A stretch of 64,000 nucleotides of DNA from Thysanoteuthis rhombus (GCA_963457665.1 OY735216.1:45571825-45635824); one strand, 5' to 3'; counted from the first letter of the stretch, positions 1 to 10,868 are shown. Numbers and translations are program-made. Notes: generated from the sequence alone by a model not told the origin.

Positions 1-837
1 TCAACACAACTGGACATGTGTTATTAAAAAGTATTAGAATGCTATATACCAGGAATTGATAAGAAAAATGATAGAATGATTAAATGTGTTAGTCAAAGTA
101 TTGTTTTTCTCTTCTCGTTAAACTTTGTTCAGCGTCAATCAAGGAAATAAAAAAGGCTAACGGGGGAAGAATTGCTAAACTAGTTTGTTAAATAGATTAG
201 ACTAGACTAATGCTGATAGGAGGAAATAATGCCATCAAAGGCGAAAAAACATAGTTTGTCTTTGTTCAAATAATCATAAGCAGTACTTTATAAATAATAA
301 TAGCACTCTAGATATTACATATCTATTTATCAATCAATCCATCTATCCATCCTTCTATCTTGAGAATTATATCTTCATATTCAGCACGTTAAGACTTTCT
401 CATCAATATGGGATATGTGGGCGTGTGTACATATGCACGCGCGCCTGTGTATGTGCATTCACACAAGTTCTATCGTTTTCCCTGGACTTTTCTATTCTTT
501 GCTTAACGACACTGAAGTATACACAAAAATGCGTCCCTTACATTAGCTTTACAAAGAAAAGAAATGCACGAATTCTAAAGAGGATAAAAGCGATCCAAAT
601 CAAACAGCCTTCTTCTTTCACCTTTCTATGTAAACCAACTCTCGATATCTTATACTGTTTGTTCGTAACCTTTCTCTTTGCTTCCTCTAATCAGTTTGTC
701 TCCCCCCTACTTTTTTGCATCGATTCTGACTAAGGTTGTTACTCCCCCTCACGTCTATCCCTCTTTCTTTTTACTATCTACCAGTGTTCAACCCACTCCT
801 CTTCTTAATTCGGTGAGGTGTATGTATTAGGTCACGT
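1..837. other. AT-rich stretch, no gene recognised
   Basis: No coding signal recognised. The stretch contains a short imperfect ATCT/ATCC run near 325-360 and a TG/CG-alternating patch near 420-465. The single 102-codon frame across 425-733 has no recognisable domain and a composition like its surroundings, so I treat it as chance. Confidence 0.5.
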
Positions 838-950
838 CGTCCGGCCCATTCGTCCGTCTGTCCGCACGATATCTCCGAAGTTAACAGATTTCGATTAAAT
901 TTCGTGGAAGGGTTGGCAATGGGGTAAGGAAGGGATGGTTGAATTTTAGG
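838..950 (-). repeat. Dispersed repeat with GACAGAC-type end (fragment)
   Basis: Read on the minus strand this resembles the element at 18,855-19,240: a stretch ending in a wrong-strand GTCCGTCTGTCCG run, followed by a segment of the 'disrupted by a final gacagac run and a gcggaggtaa end' type. From memory, very similar sequences are scattered through many invertebrate genomes. The assignment rests on conserved order of short words, not on an alignment. No coding potential is seen. Confidence 0.45.
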
Positions 951-975
951 GTGAGTCTACAAGTATTCCTGACAA

Positions 976-1415
976 TAGTGTTCGTGGAGGCATGCGCTCT
1001 CTTCGAGTGCTTTTCAGGTATCTAAATTTGTCCATCTTTCCCCATTTTCTCAGGGAAACGGAATCGCTCATCACGGTTGCCCAAAACAAATGCATCAGAT
1101 CAAACTGCATCGAAACAAAAATCAAACCAACACAAACAGCAAATGCCGCCTGTGCGGTGAAAGAGATGAGACTGTGAACAACATAACTAGCGAATGTAGC
1201 AAACTCGCCCAGAAGGAATATAAACACAGATGCGATAGAGAAGCAACAGTGATACACTGGGAACTGAGTAAACGAATGGGATTTGACCATGCAGAAAAGT
1301 GGTACCAGCACAAACCAGAGACAGCCCAGGATAATGGAAACCACAGATTACTTTGGGACTTCAACATCCAAACAGACCAGCCCATCCAAGCAAGAAGAAA
1401 ACCTGCCAAATAATT
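976..1415 (+). mobile_element. LINE C-terminal fragment (zinc-knuckle region), frameshifted
   Basis: Encodes the C-terminal end of a non-LTR retrotransposon polyprotein. One frame reads RETESLITVAQNK up to about 1,135. The next frame then continues with the knuckle CRLCGERDET, C-SKLAQKEYKHR and HWELSKR, ending WDFNIQTDQPIQARRKP. Both halves belong to one protein of a family widespread in mollusc genomes, often auto-annotated as R2-like or reverse-transcriptase proteins. A small indel near 1,135 separates them, so the copy is dead. The same C-terminal segment recurs at 58.8 kb, and the further downstream end of this family appears at 39.1-40.1 kb. Clade placement is from memory. Confidence 0.75.
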
Positions 1416-1417
1416 CC

Positions 1418-1545
1418 TGCAGCAGCCCCATTTTCTTTATTATTCATTCATTTGTCTCTTGTATCCACGTTGTCAAGATTGAATATTAACTGTGTAACAG
1501 CGGGAATTTATTACAGATAAGTCTCTGTATAAGATGAAGCGATTC
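1418..1545 (+). repeat. Right half of tRNA-boxed inverted-repeat element
   Basis: Begins CCTGCAGCAGCCCCATTTTC, the segment that follows the box-B-like sequence in the element at 53.5-53.8 kb. It continues through an ACGTTGTC word and an AACAGCGGGAATT word in the same order as the right halves of the elements at 22.8 and 53.5 kb, and fades out near a GATTCATAATTCAT end. It abuts the LINE fragment directly, so one probably inserted next to or into the other. Confidence 0.45.
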
Positions 1546-1651
1546 ATAATTCATACAAATCTGAATAATAAACGTACATACTTTGGCATGCCATTGGACT
1601 CTCTCAAAACTTCGACACGTGCATGAATGATTACCTGTGGTTAGTTCCCCC

Positions 1652-1654
<3 letters not shown>

Positions 1655-1688
<34 letters not shown>

Positions 1689-1771
1689 AGTGCGTGTGTG
1701 TGTGTGCAATTTTCCGTGCATATGTGTATGCCAATGACCAACAGAGCAGATTGGGATTGACATAGACAAAC

Positions 1772-1837
<66 letters not shown>
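1655..1837. repeat. (TA)n, (TG)n and long (TA)n microsatellites
   Basis: A short TA run passes into a TG run (about 1,653-1,705), followed after about 75 bases by an uninterrupted TA run from about 1,780 to 1,837. Pure simple repeats with no coding value. Confidence 0.95.
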
Positions 1838-1846
<9 letters not shown>

Positions 1847-2111
1847 GTAAATGGACAATTTATGATTATCGCATATACATATATATATATGTGTGTATGT
1901 ATTTATACATTGAAGAAATGGGCGTCCTTCTTTGACAATAGTTGTAGAAAAAACTGACTTATTGAATTCAAGTAAAGAACGAAGACCAACAAAGAGTTTT
2001 TCTTGAACAGCAATGGACTTTCTATCAAAACATCGTTGAGGGTTTGTATAGAGAACGTGCGTGGCGCTCACTTGAGTGAACGAGATGCAATATATATATA
2101 TATATATATAT
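1838..2111. other. Unassigned stretch between TA tracts
   Basis: No gene recognised. It carries short TA runs at about 1,875-1,890 and 2,088-2,112. The middle (1,920-2,080) has near-normal base composition and could be a worn repeat, but I could not match it to another part of the window. Confidence 0.4.
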
Positions 2112-2442
2112 AAATACATTGAGAGAGAGAGAAAAGAGCAATGAAGAGAAAAAAGAGAAGGAAAGAAAAAGAAGTTAGAAAGAAAAAGACGAAAGTAAAT
2201 AGAAATAAACGATTGGGAATAGTAGAAGGTGGAAAAAGGTAGAAATCGAAGATAAGGTGATCAAGCAAGGGAAAAGGAATATTGAAAGAAAGTAGACAAA
2301 AAAAAAGAAAGAAAGAGGAAGAGGCATGAATGGAAAGAGAATAGGAAAAGAGAATAGGAAGGAGAATGCACAAAGCAAAGAAGAAAAGATAGAAAGAAAA
2401 GAAAAAAGGAATGGAGGCAGACCAGAGAAAGAGGAAATTCTT

Positions 2443-2477
<35 letters not shown>

Positions 2478-2700
2478 AAAAATGAAAGAAAGAGAAAGCA
2501 AGTAAGACTAGGGGAATAGAAAGAACGAAATAAAGCAGGTGAAAGGAAAAGAACGAAATTAAAGAGAATGAAAGCTAAGATCAAAATAAGAAAGAAAAAG
2601 TTGAAAGAAAGGTGAAAGGTGTAAGAAAGAAAGGTTAGATGAAAAATTAACAAAGAAAGAAAGAAAGAAAGAATGAAAGAAAGAAGGTGTTTAAGAGGGA
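2112..2700. repeat. Polypurine tract with (GAAA)n core
   Basis: About 590 bases are nearly free of pyrimidines on the plus strand, with pure GAAA runs at about 2,444-2,478 and 2,655-2,690. Long polypurine:polypyrimidine tracts of this kind can adopt triplex (H-DNA) forms; that is general knowledge, not shown here. Apparent serine/phenylalanine-rich open frames on the minus strand are artefacts of the repeat. Confidence 0.9.
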
Positions 2701-2879
2701 GAACGCATCAGATCAAGTGAAGATGAGAGAGGGAAAGGGCATTTTAGGAAGTGATGGAGGGACCGAAAAAAGAGGACGAAGTTAAGGGAAAAGGACAAAG
2801 GAGGGAAAGAGAAAGTGGATACACGCCACGAACATCAACTTTGACCTTTGCCTGAGTGAGAACTCTGTTAAATGGGCAA

Positions 2880-3205
2880 AGCCTACAAGGCATATTTAGG
2901 CTACCTATCGAGAGCCAAGACAAATTCTAGGGCATTTCATTTGACCTGTTATACAACAATGTCAACACCTTAAAAGATGCACTGAAGTACGGATGTAATG
3001 AATTCAGCAGTGAAATCACCCTGGACTTCAAAATGGTGGCATTCCTGATGCATCTCCAGGTTTCCCTGTTGGCCTTTTATTTTTGGAACAGCAGGGATAC
3101 CTTGGTGCTCTACCAAAGGCGGAACTAACCATAGCCACCCAGATTCTATGTGGGGTTCACCAACTTCACTTACGAGCCGCTGGTTAACCCCGTAAAGTGA
3201 TGATG
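2880..3205 (+). pseudogene. Copy 1 of an uncharacterised dispersed gene family
   Basis: Frame fragments read DFKMVAFLMHLQ, then WNSRDTLVLYQRRN*P and FTYEPLVNPVK. This matches, from memory, a family of uncharacterised metazoan proteins with the pattern GDLKVVAFLMGLQ...FLCLWDSRD...PLVNP. The family is often present in many copies, which suggests a mobile origin, but I know of no established function. Here it is broken by stops and has lost part of the usual PCFLC core. A second copy lies at 9.7-10.3 kb and shares even its preceding context (GCTTACAAGGCATATTT versus GCCTACAAGGCATATTT). Confidence 0.6.
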
Positions 3206-4600
3206 CCACCACTTTTCGTACAATTAGACTTCATGAACAATATGCCACAGCTTTGGGTGTTTTAGTTATTTTTCTGACTGATATTCTTTCGTAAAGGAAG
3301 TTGATTGGAAACAAATTCAATGATTCGTATAATTCATTTTTTTTACCTAAAATATGTCTGTGATGGACTATTTCAAAATATATAGGTAAAACTGGAGGGA
3401 CACGTAGACATTATGATTAGGAGGATCAAGAGAATTAGTCTTCATACACCCAAGTATAAAGCAAAATACGTACAAGGTGCTGCAAAATTCGTGAAGGCGT
3501 TTAAAACATTCATATCTTTTTAATTTTAATGATTTTTCAAAATGTTTTCATGGAATACATAAACTAAGTGAATTCAATTAACCTATGTATGGAAAATCAT
3601 TTCTCTCGAATGCCAGCCACTTTCAACCTCACGAATTACCGTTCTTTCAATAACACACTGCGTGATATTTCGACGGATATATTCGGGTGATCGCTAACAG
3701 AGCCTAATTCTCGAGAACGCGTATCATAACGACAAATCATCGGCTCAGACAGCGGTGTCCGCACGTTCAAATAAAGGAACTATGCTACTCAGATTATTGT
3801 CGAAGGTATTCAAAGTAAAATTCTATCATTTTGTCCGTTACTCAGTCGTGTACTTTTCCATAATGAATTCCAAAGAGTCCCTTTATATATCTAAGAAAAA
3901 GGAAAACAAAAGAAATATTAGAATAGAAAGAATTATAATAAGAATTTTGAATCCAATGTTTTTACACCTTCCTGTACATGCATATATTCACCGAAAACAA
4001 TGATCATCTGATGTACAATGATGTCATTGAAGTGTTGTTGGGATGAGTTTGAACTTGAATTACCCCTTAAACAATACCTCAGTTGGGGCGTTTTTCTACC
4101 GAATATTACATATTTTTTTCATTTGTACTCTTATGGTAACCGTCAGCAAAGCGACCGGTCACAGACTATTAATTATATGAAACGAGTATTTCACGTGATT
4201 TCTATTTATATCTTGACCAAGTTCCTGTCAAAACGAGTTACTATAAATGAAATAAAATTAAATCAAATCAGCCTATGTAATCTTATAATTAACTGGAGCC
4301 CGGTGCTAAGAGATTTGTTCAACGAGGAGCAGCTCTCCATTGCACTAGGAAGAAGAGGATTGAAGTTGCGTCGACGGCAATGGGCGGAGGAAAATAGCTA
4401 TCTTTCCTCATAAAATGCGACCAAGTGTTGAGTACCGTAAGGGGGTTGGCTATAAGGCCTTCGTTCGGGGTGTTTTTCGTTAGCCATGATATGGGGTGGG
4501 TGGGTTCGAAAGTCATATCTCAAAAAATTGCTGAGGTTTCGACTCTAACTCTCTTACGATTTTAATTCATGATTTGTTCTCCATTTACTTTCAATCAATT
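3206..4600. other. Unassigned region; possible transposase 3' remnant at 3.6-3.78 kb
   Basis: No gene is firmly supported. On the minus strand around 3,780-3,590 a frame reads ISVEISRSV...VIREVESGW, vaguely like the C-terminal tail of Tc3/IS630-type transposases. The match is too weak to call. The 131-codon frame at 4,018-4,413 shows no recognisable domain. The remainder is AT-rich with no repeat structure I could see. Confidence 0.3.
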
Positions 4601-4602
4601 AG

Positions 4603-5010
4603 GATATTGCTTAACTTCGCTGTTCAGAGAGAAAGAGAGAGTGAGAGAGCAATTCTTCTCAGTAAATTGGTGTCTCTGGAGTGTGAATGGGTGGCTGAAA
4701 GAAAACAATTTTTAAAAAGGGCCATATTTCTTAACTTCTCTGTCAAGAGGGGGTGGGAGAGAGAGGGTGAGAGGGAGAGAGGGAGAGAGCGTGCGTGTGT
4801 TCACGTGAGCGTGTGTTCGTGTGTTCATCTGTGTGTAAGTGTGTTCACTTGGATGTGCGTATGTGTTATGTATGGAGGCCATTTTCTACTTTCTGGGCAG
4901 TAAATTGATGTCTCTGATGTGTAAATCAGAGGCTGAAATGATGAAATAAAAAAGAATCATATCGCTCAACTTCTCAACTCAGAAAAAAAAAGAGAGAGAG
5001 ATAAAGTGAA
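4603..5010 (+). repeat. Degenerate tandem repeat with GAGA blocks (about three units)
   Basis: The words TTAACTTC(G/T)CTGT, a GAGAGA run, CAGTAAATTG(G/A)TGTCTCTG and GGCTGAAA recur in the same order about three times (near 4,610-4,720, 4,730-4,930 and 4,968-5,005). Unit length is irregular because the GA/TG microsatellite inside each unit has expanded differently. Confidence 0.65.
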
Positions 5011-5038
5011 AAGAAAGAATATTGGTCTTTTAGGCATG

Positions 5039-5749
5039 AACGAGGGTAAGTCAATGATTATCCATACTTTTCGTATTATAGTTTATTAGGACAATACACA
5101 GAACTTTCAGATGAATTATTTTTCAGTATAGTCCACTTGCTCTGCAATGCTTTTGGTAAATAATTCTTTACATATGCCCTCTGAAAAAAAATAGTTTGTG
5201 GTTGGACTCTCAGTCACGTATGCCTCGCATCCATCTTAGTCCGTGGCAAATCGATGATCTCTTGAGACGTCTCTGAGAGGACTAAACAGATGGTCATCTG
5301 AAGGAGCGATGTCAAGACCATAAAGTGGATGTTCCAATTGCTCGAATGTCGGTCCCTGAAGCTTTTGAACCGCGTGGGCAGTATCATTGTCATTCAAAAG
5401 CAAAACACTTTATGACAATAGAAGTCAGCGTTTGTGTCAGATTGCAGGCCCATTTTAAAACTTCGCAATCCATTCATACACGCTGCTCCCATATTGTGTT
5501 GGAAGATTCCGATGGATTTCGGCCCTTGGTACACCTTCAACCCATAAAAAAACGGATCGTAACTCGTTATTCTTAACCTCTCCCACTTGCAGATCGATAG
5601 CAGAAAAGCTATGTTTATGGTAGTACAAAGGCAACTGACTCTTCAATTCACGACGACTGACACACCATTGAACCATGCACTTGCTCAGAACCCAGTATGG
5701 TCACCTAAAGGAAAATATAACAAAAGCGCTGATAATTACTGACCTCGTA
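5039..5749 (-). mobile_element. Internally deleted mariner element with both inverted ends
   Basis: Left end ACGAGGGTAAGTCAATGAT and right end (reverse complement) ACGAGGTCAGTAATTATC are diverged terminal inverted repeats of the mariner type. Between them, on the minus strand, lies an N-terminal helix-turn-helix segment (RSVFLWVEGVPRAEIHRN, then YGSSVYEWIAKFKNG). It is followed within about 20 codons by the third-aspartate region (NDNDTAHAVQKLQ, then PLYGLDIAPSDDHLF). A normal element has about 150 residues in between, including the first catalytic aspartate. At about 710 bp versus the usual 1.3 kb, this is a non-autonomous deletion derivative, further broken by frameshifts. Confidence 0.75.
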
Positions 5750-5937
5750 AATCACTGACTAAAATAATTGAATAAATACAAATGATACAGGAAAGGAATA
5801 CGGCCATTTTTCCGAATCCCCCTTTCAATCATTCCCCCCTCACTCTGTAGTTCATTGTTTATTTACCCCCAACCTCTCTCTCCCATCTCTCAATTTTTGT
5901 ACCCATCTCTTCTTTTATATTTTTAGTTACGCAACTT

Positions 5938-6224
5938 TTTTTTCTTCTTATTAGTTAGTCTGTATGTTAGAGCCCTTACACTGGCTAAGCAGCCGTACCT
6001 GTCCGGGCTTTCCACGTCAAGTTTCTCCTGTCACAGCTAGCGATATTTGAAATAGACCAGGAGGCGAAAAGCACCTTAAGTGGCGTCACTCATTTCACCA
6101 TTCTCGGTTGCGGCATCCAGTACTGCCAAGCGGTCACCAACTTAGGCACTGACCAAGTTCGACGTTGCTTAACTTCGGTCATCATAAGGGAATCGGTGCA
6201 TCCAACAGTATTTGGTCGAAGGCC
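5938..6224 (-). mobile_element. 5S-rRNA-derived SINE-like element
   Basis: On the minus strand, 6,224-6,106 aligns by eye with 5S rRNA over its whole length. It begins GGCC-TTCGACCA, continues GACCGAAGTTAAGCAACGTC (the internal promoter region of 5S genes), then GGTGACCGCTTGG, and ends near GCCGCAACC. Downstream on the same strand is about 160 bp of unrelated body, ending in an A-rich tail (AAGAAGAAAAAAAA, plus strand 5,938-5,951). A 5S head, a body and an A-rich tail are the layout of SINE3-class elements. The alternative is a 5S pseudogene with adjacent spacer. Divergence from typical 5S is roughly a quarter of positions, so it is not a functional 5S gene. Confidence 0.65.
6106..6224 (-). 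pseudogene. 5S rRNA-like sequence (head of the SINE-like unit)
   Basis: About 119 bases, the length of 5S rRNA. The best conserved part is the box A/intermediate element/box C zone: CCGAAGTTAAGCAACGTC is identical to many invertebrate 5S genes. The 5' and 3' ends, which pair in real 5S, are too diverged to form a clean terminal helix. Confidence 0.7.
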
Positions 6225-6239
6225 TATCCCTCTTATAGC

Positions 6240-7930
6240 CAAGAATTAAAGATGGGCGTTTCTTGCTGCTGTTAATTGAATAAAATAGAATATATATTTC
6301 ATTTCAGCAAATAAACCATAACAAATTAATTATATATTTTTCTTAGAGCAGCAATTGACGAGGAGGGCACAAATAATGCTTAATGTCTCACAAGCAGTAC
6401 CCACCTTCATATTTCAAATATAGTATTTGTATTTCAATTTTGAAAAAAATTATTTCTGAAAAATAAACAAATAGATAAAAAAAATGATATGATATTTAAA
6501 AAAATACAATAATATCAATAATCCACCATTTTTTAATTTTTTTTTGTATCCCAATCAAATTACAATAATTTTTTTCAGAAAACACTTTAATTCGTAAAAT
6601 TGTTGTTTTTAAAATTTGATAATTTATTTGTTACAATACGTATTTATAAAGTATATTTTGAGGATTCTCTTGAAGCTATTTCTACTAAAATTTATTAAAT
6701 CTATTTTTGTAGAAAAAAACTTCTGTCAAATTATTCCTTGCTAGTATAACTACGATTAATTGAATTTCTTCCATATTTTTCTGTAATATGTGACAAAAAT
6801 AAGGAGCTTTTTAATGACTTCCTAGTATTTATAGAGATCTTTTTCTGTTCGGAAAATAACAATTTTTTATAACTGTAAGGAAGTATTTGAGTAATAAAAT
6901 CGTGTACTGGTAAAAAGTTTTTTTTAAATAATGTTAATTTTCAATATAAAGATTTTCAGGGACTTATGATAGAACGTTACCTGGATCTCAGCAAATAAAT
7001 CATCATTGATATTTCGATTGTCATTAATATAACCATCATTTTTTATAGTATTATCATATTGAGCAACAATTTTTACTGCTGAATGTTTATGAGTTGAACA
7101 ACCGTAGCCATCAAAGATGATGAAGGGTTTTATCCTTTTTCATTTTTTATGTGAATGCCTTTATATGTTTATGTGTTTGCATATTCCAGCGCTCCTGGCC
7201 CTTCCATTCCTTTTAGGGGTGGACTTTAGGGGCTTTTTGGGACCTTATTCTGACGGGTTAAACTTCTAGATTCTCCAGACTCTATGTTTCTACGTGTCTT
7301 TCTGTGGAAAACGCCACTGATGTCATAAAGAGAATATCTGACCATACTTATTCATGGATGGAATTTTTTTCACATAACTTCCAATTTTGATGCTACCGTT
7401 GTTCAATTATTGACTGTGGTGGTGAGTTATCTATTTTAAACAGTATTACCATTTTGAGCTATAATCTTTATTTGAACTTTGGAGGGTTTGATTTTGTTTG
7501 GTGCAGTTTGAGTGGTAATGACCCTGATCTGACTTCCACACGACGAGGGAAAGGATGTTGCATGATAAAAGGATAAAAGTTCATGTACATTTAGATAAGG
7601 TCCAGTTTCATGGAGAATTCCATTAAACTGTCCAAGATTTCTAAAGTTACAGCGACGAGAAGGCTATCGCAACATGACCAGGTAACATCAATTGAGGGAA
7701 GGACAAACGAAGAAAGCATGTTTGAAAAATCCAATCCCTACCCTCTTTGCAGGTATTAATTAAAGGATTTGTTTACGGTCATTTCAAAAGCGGAAGCACC
7801 TTGGTTGACATTTTCTGGGCTCCAAACCCCAAGTAGGCGCCCAGGGCGACTCTCCGAATATCGGTCCTCCTAATAGTTATTTTTAAAATTGCGTTGCTTG
7901 CAAGCACTCCGTAGGTGGCAAGGATTGGCA
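6240..7930. other. AT-rich region, nothing recognised
   Basis: 6,290-7,050 is extremely AT-rich with many short homopolymers and no frame longer than about 60 codons. 7,050-7,930 is nearer normal composition but shows no protein family, inverted repeat or tandem structure that I can support. Confidence 0.5.
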
Positions 7931-7969
7931 ATTAAATGTTATTGAAGAATATCAGCTACTATCTTTTCT

Positions 7970-8193
7970 TCCTTTTTTCTTTCTCTCTTTCTTTTTTTCT
8001 TTCTTTCTTCCTCTTCCCATGTTTTCCATTCTTTCTTTCTTTTTCCTTTCTTTCCCTATGTTCTCCATTCTCCCTTTCTTTTTTCGTTCGTTCTTTCTTT
8101 CTTTCTATTACCCTATCTTTTCTTTCTTCCTTTCTTTCTTACTTCCTTCCTTCCTTCCTTCCTTTCTTTCTTTCTTTCTTTCTTTCTTCCTTC

Positions 8194-8242
<49 letters not shown>

Positions 8243-8640
8243 TTTCTTTCTTTCTTTCTTTCTCCATGCTCTCCATTCTCCCTTTCTGTCTCTGTCTCTT
8301 CCTTTCACCCCTCTTTTTTTCTTTCTTCCTTTCCTTTTCCTTGCCTTTTCTATGTTTTCCATTCTCTCTTTTTTCTCTTTCTTCCTTCATTCTTTCTTCC
8401 CACTCTTATTTCTCCTTTCCTCCTATTCCTTCTTTTTTTCTGCCTTTCTCAATATTCTCATTTTTTTTTCATTTTGTTCCTCCGATGACACTTTTCTTCT
8501 ATAATTACTTCTGTCTTTCATACTTTTTCTCTTTTTTTCTTTTTTAATTCTTTCCCTTTTCTTCTTTCTCTCCCTGAGTTCTCTATTCTTTCTTTTTCTC
8601 TCCTTCTTTACTTCTTTTTTCCTTTCCTTTTGAATTTTTC
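7970..8640. repeat. Polypyrimidine tract with (TTTC)n/(TTCC)n cores
   Basis: About 670 bases consist almost entirely of pyrimidines, with pure CTTT runs at about 8,165-8,260. It mirrors the purine tract at 2.1-2.7 kb on the opposite strand. Long Ser/Phe/Leu (plus) and Lys/Glu/Arg (minus) frames are repeat artefacts. Confidence 0.93.
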
Positions 8641-8644
8641 TCAA

Positions 8645-9724
8645 TCTCTCTTTCCACAGGATTCGATTTGCTAACACCTATCATGTGTATAAAAACAGGC
8701 TCGGCTGATGACTGCTAATGACACCATAAGCGAGACAGACATAGTGGGAACGTAAAGGGTTGAAAAGAGAGGTAGTTTGATATGAGGGTAGGAAGGGAGA
8801 AAAGAAAGGCAGGTTGTTTGATAAGAAAACATGAAGGGAGAGGGAATGACTGCTGCTACTGATGCAATCGGCATAATAGACATGACTATTATCCATATGA
8901 TACTTTTATCATATATCTATGTCTGGAGGATCTTCAGCGATTTTTAAAACCAGCTGCGAAGTCTTGATGTAACTTTCCAACCGAACAGCAAGGTTCTTGA
9001 AGTGCAAGCGTGAATAGACATCCCAGTGGGGTTACTCGGTCGCATTGAGACACTATTGAGTAAACTTGTGTACTGTGTGACAGCCATTGTCTTGAACTAC
9101 TCCGACCAACGTAATTTCTATCTCTGGGTAGTGAGTATTATTTTCCTAGTTGCTTATGCGTATATGAAAAATGGGTATTATTCCCTTCAAACTTTGAATT
9201 CGTGACCACGACAGTGATGTTTTGAAATTTACATATTTCCACTTGTACAACAGATAAATTTGCATATTTTCATCTGTAGTTTTAATCATATTTTTTTTCA
9301 GAAAACCAACAACATATGAATTTAAATTGACATTTATTTACACTATTAAAAGAGATTGATCAGAAAAAGTTATAAGTGAACACTTTTTCAGGATTTACAA
9401 TTGTACTGTAATTCACTTTCCCGAGCCAGACACCAACACATAAAAAACGCCGTTATATGTTTCTCAGTAGCGGCGTTCAAAGTACGGTATAAAGTGGCAG
9501 AAACATTCAGATTACGCTCCCAGTTTTTCCTTGAATTTATCAAGATGAGTATAAGGAATATGGAATTAGAAGAGCAATCTGCACCCCAATCAACCGTAAT
9601 TCCTCACTGTAATAATAAGCGACTCCGGATAGTTTCCAACCTTGTGATTGTCTTGAAAGCTTCTAACTGCTGTGACAAAGTTGTACCAAGCTGCTTTATC
9701 CTTCCTTCTGAGTTTCTTGGCGAA
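8645..9724. other. Unassigned region
   Basis: No gene recognised. The frame at 9,401-9,739 has no domain I know. A partial self-similarity exists between 8,695-8,745 and nearby sequence (GCTGATGACTGCTAATGACACC), but not enough to define a repeat. Confidence 0.4.
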
Positions 9725-10300
9725 TTTCTTGCACTATAAGATTCTCCCTATCTGTGGTCTGATGAGGAAACATACATTGACCATTGCCCCAGACAGTACT
9801 CCGAGGCATCATCTGCCAAGATTTGCTAAGCTTACAAGGCATATTTTGGCGTGCTCAGCGTGGATAAAGACAAATTCTTGGCGATTCATATCACCTGGGA
9901 CACATCAGTGACAAGACCTTGCTAGACGCCTCGAAGTATGATGAATACAGCTGGGGAGTCATAGGAGACGTCAAAATGGTACCATTCCTGATGGGTCTCC
10001 AAGGACGTTTTACCAAAGTTCCCTGCTACCTTTGCCCCAGGGACAGCAGGGACACTTGGCGCACTACCAAAGTCGGGACTGTCCATAGCCTCCTGAATTC
10101 TGAGGGGGGATTATCAATGTCACGTGGAAGTCACCTGTTCAACCTCCAGAAAGTATTAATATAACCCCTGCACATACAAATATGCTTCATTAAACAATTT
10201 GTAAAAGCTCTAAATGTGGTTTTAGGAGCTCTCCCTAAGCTGTCTGAGGTAAAATAGGTCAATTACAAAATACCAATGCTCTAATTACAAAAGGCGATGC
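9725..10300 (+). pseudogene. Copy 2 of the uncharacterised dispersed gene family
   Basis: A frame from about 9,919 reads YSWGVIGDVKMVPFLMGLQ, then VPCYLCPRDSRDTW and LFNLQKVLI. After a frame change it continues IQICFIKQFVKALN and PKLSEVK. The order (GDxKxVxFLxGLQ, CYLC-x-RDSRD, QKV, IKQFVKAL, PKLSE) matches the uncharacterised family also seen at 2.9 kb. Upstream, 9,830-9,910 retains the same lead-in as copy 1. Broken by at least one frameshift and stops. Function unknown; the two copies in one window argue for mobility. Confidence 0.62.
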
Positions 10301-10399
10301 TTGGATATAATAATCACATTGCATACTTTTGAGATTTCCACCAGGAATAAAAAAGAAAAAAAGGTTGTTTCTGAGATGAAACACTTTCATAGTCAAATT

Positions 10400-10868
10400 T
10401 TACGCTAGATAGAAACCATTAACCAATTCTGTCAACATCAATAAAACTGTGTTATTTTTTTCAGTTTTTAAGTGATTCTAACTGACTGGCTATCTATCTG
10501 TGCATGTGTCAAGTGCATGGGATGCATTAATTGAGCTACTAGACTGAAAATTTGAACATTTACACATTGGGTCTGAAAAAAAAAATGAGTTTGTTCCCTC
10601 CCCCAATAAGTTTTAATGGAGATCCATTTACAATGTACGTTCATGCAAAATTAACCCCTTAATTTGTGTTCGGCAGTGTTCATTTTTTAGAATCGGATTT
10701 TTGGGGATCACAGCCCAACAAAAGGCTACAGAAGTAACTTACTCATATATCACTGATTTTCGTAATTCTTTGAATTGAATCACCCCAAAGACAGCATGCT
10801 GCCAGACGACGTTGGTCACGGGACGGTTTCTATTGAGTGACTAACCAGACCTGTCTTTTTGTTTCCTT
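10400..10868 (+). repeat. Dispersed repeat family X, copy A
   Basis: Shares ordered words with copies at 21.06, 41.8, 44.8 and 46.3 kb: a CAGTTTTTAAGT start, a GACTGGCTATC zone, a GCATGGGATGCATT zone, then GAAAATTTGAACATTTACAC. After an A-rich middle come AATCACCCC and CACGGGACGGTTTCTATTGA followed by ACCAGACCTGTC. No protein frame. Probably a non-autonomous element of unknown class. Confidence 0.55.

Noticed and set aside
7936..8547. 203-codon frame rich in Phe, Ser and Leu
   Set aside because: It translates a TTTC/TTCC polypyrimidine tract; overlapping frames on both strands have the same quality and no domain.
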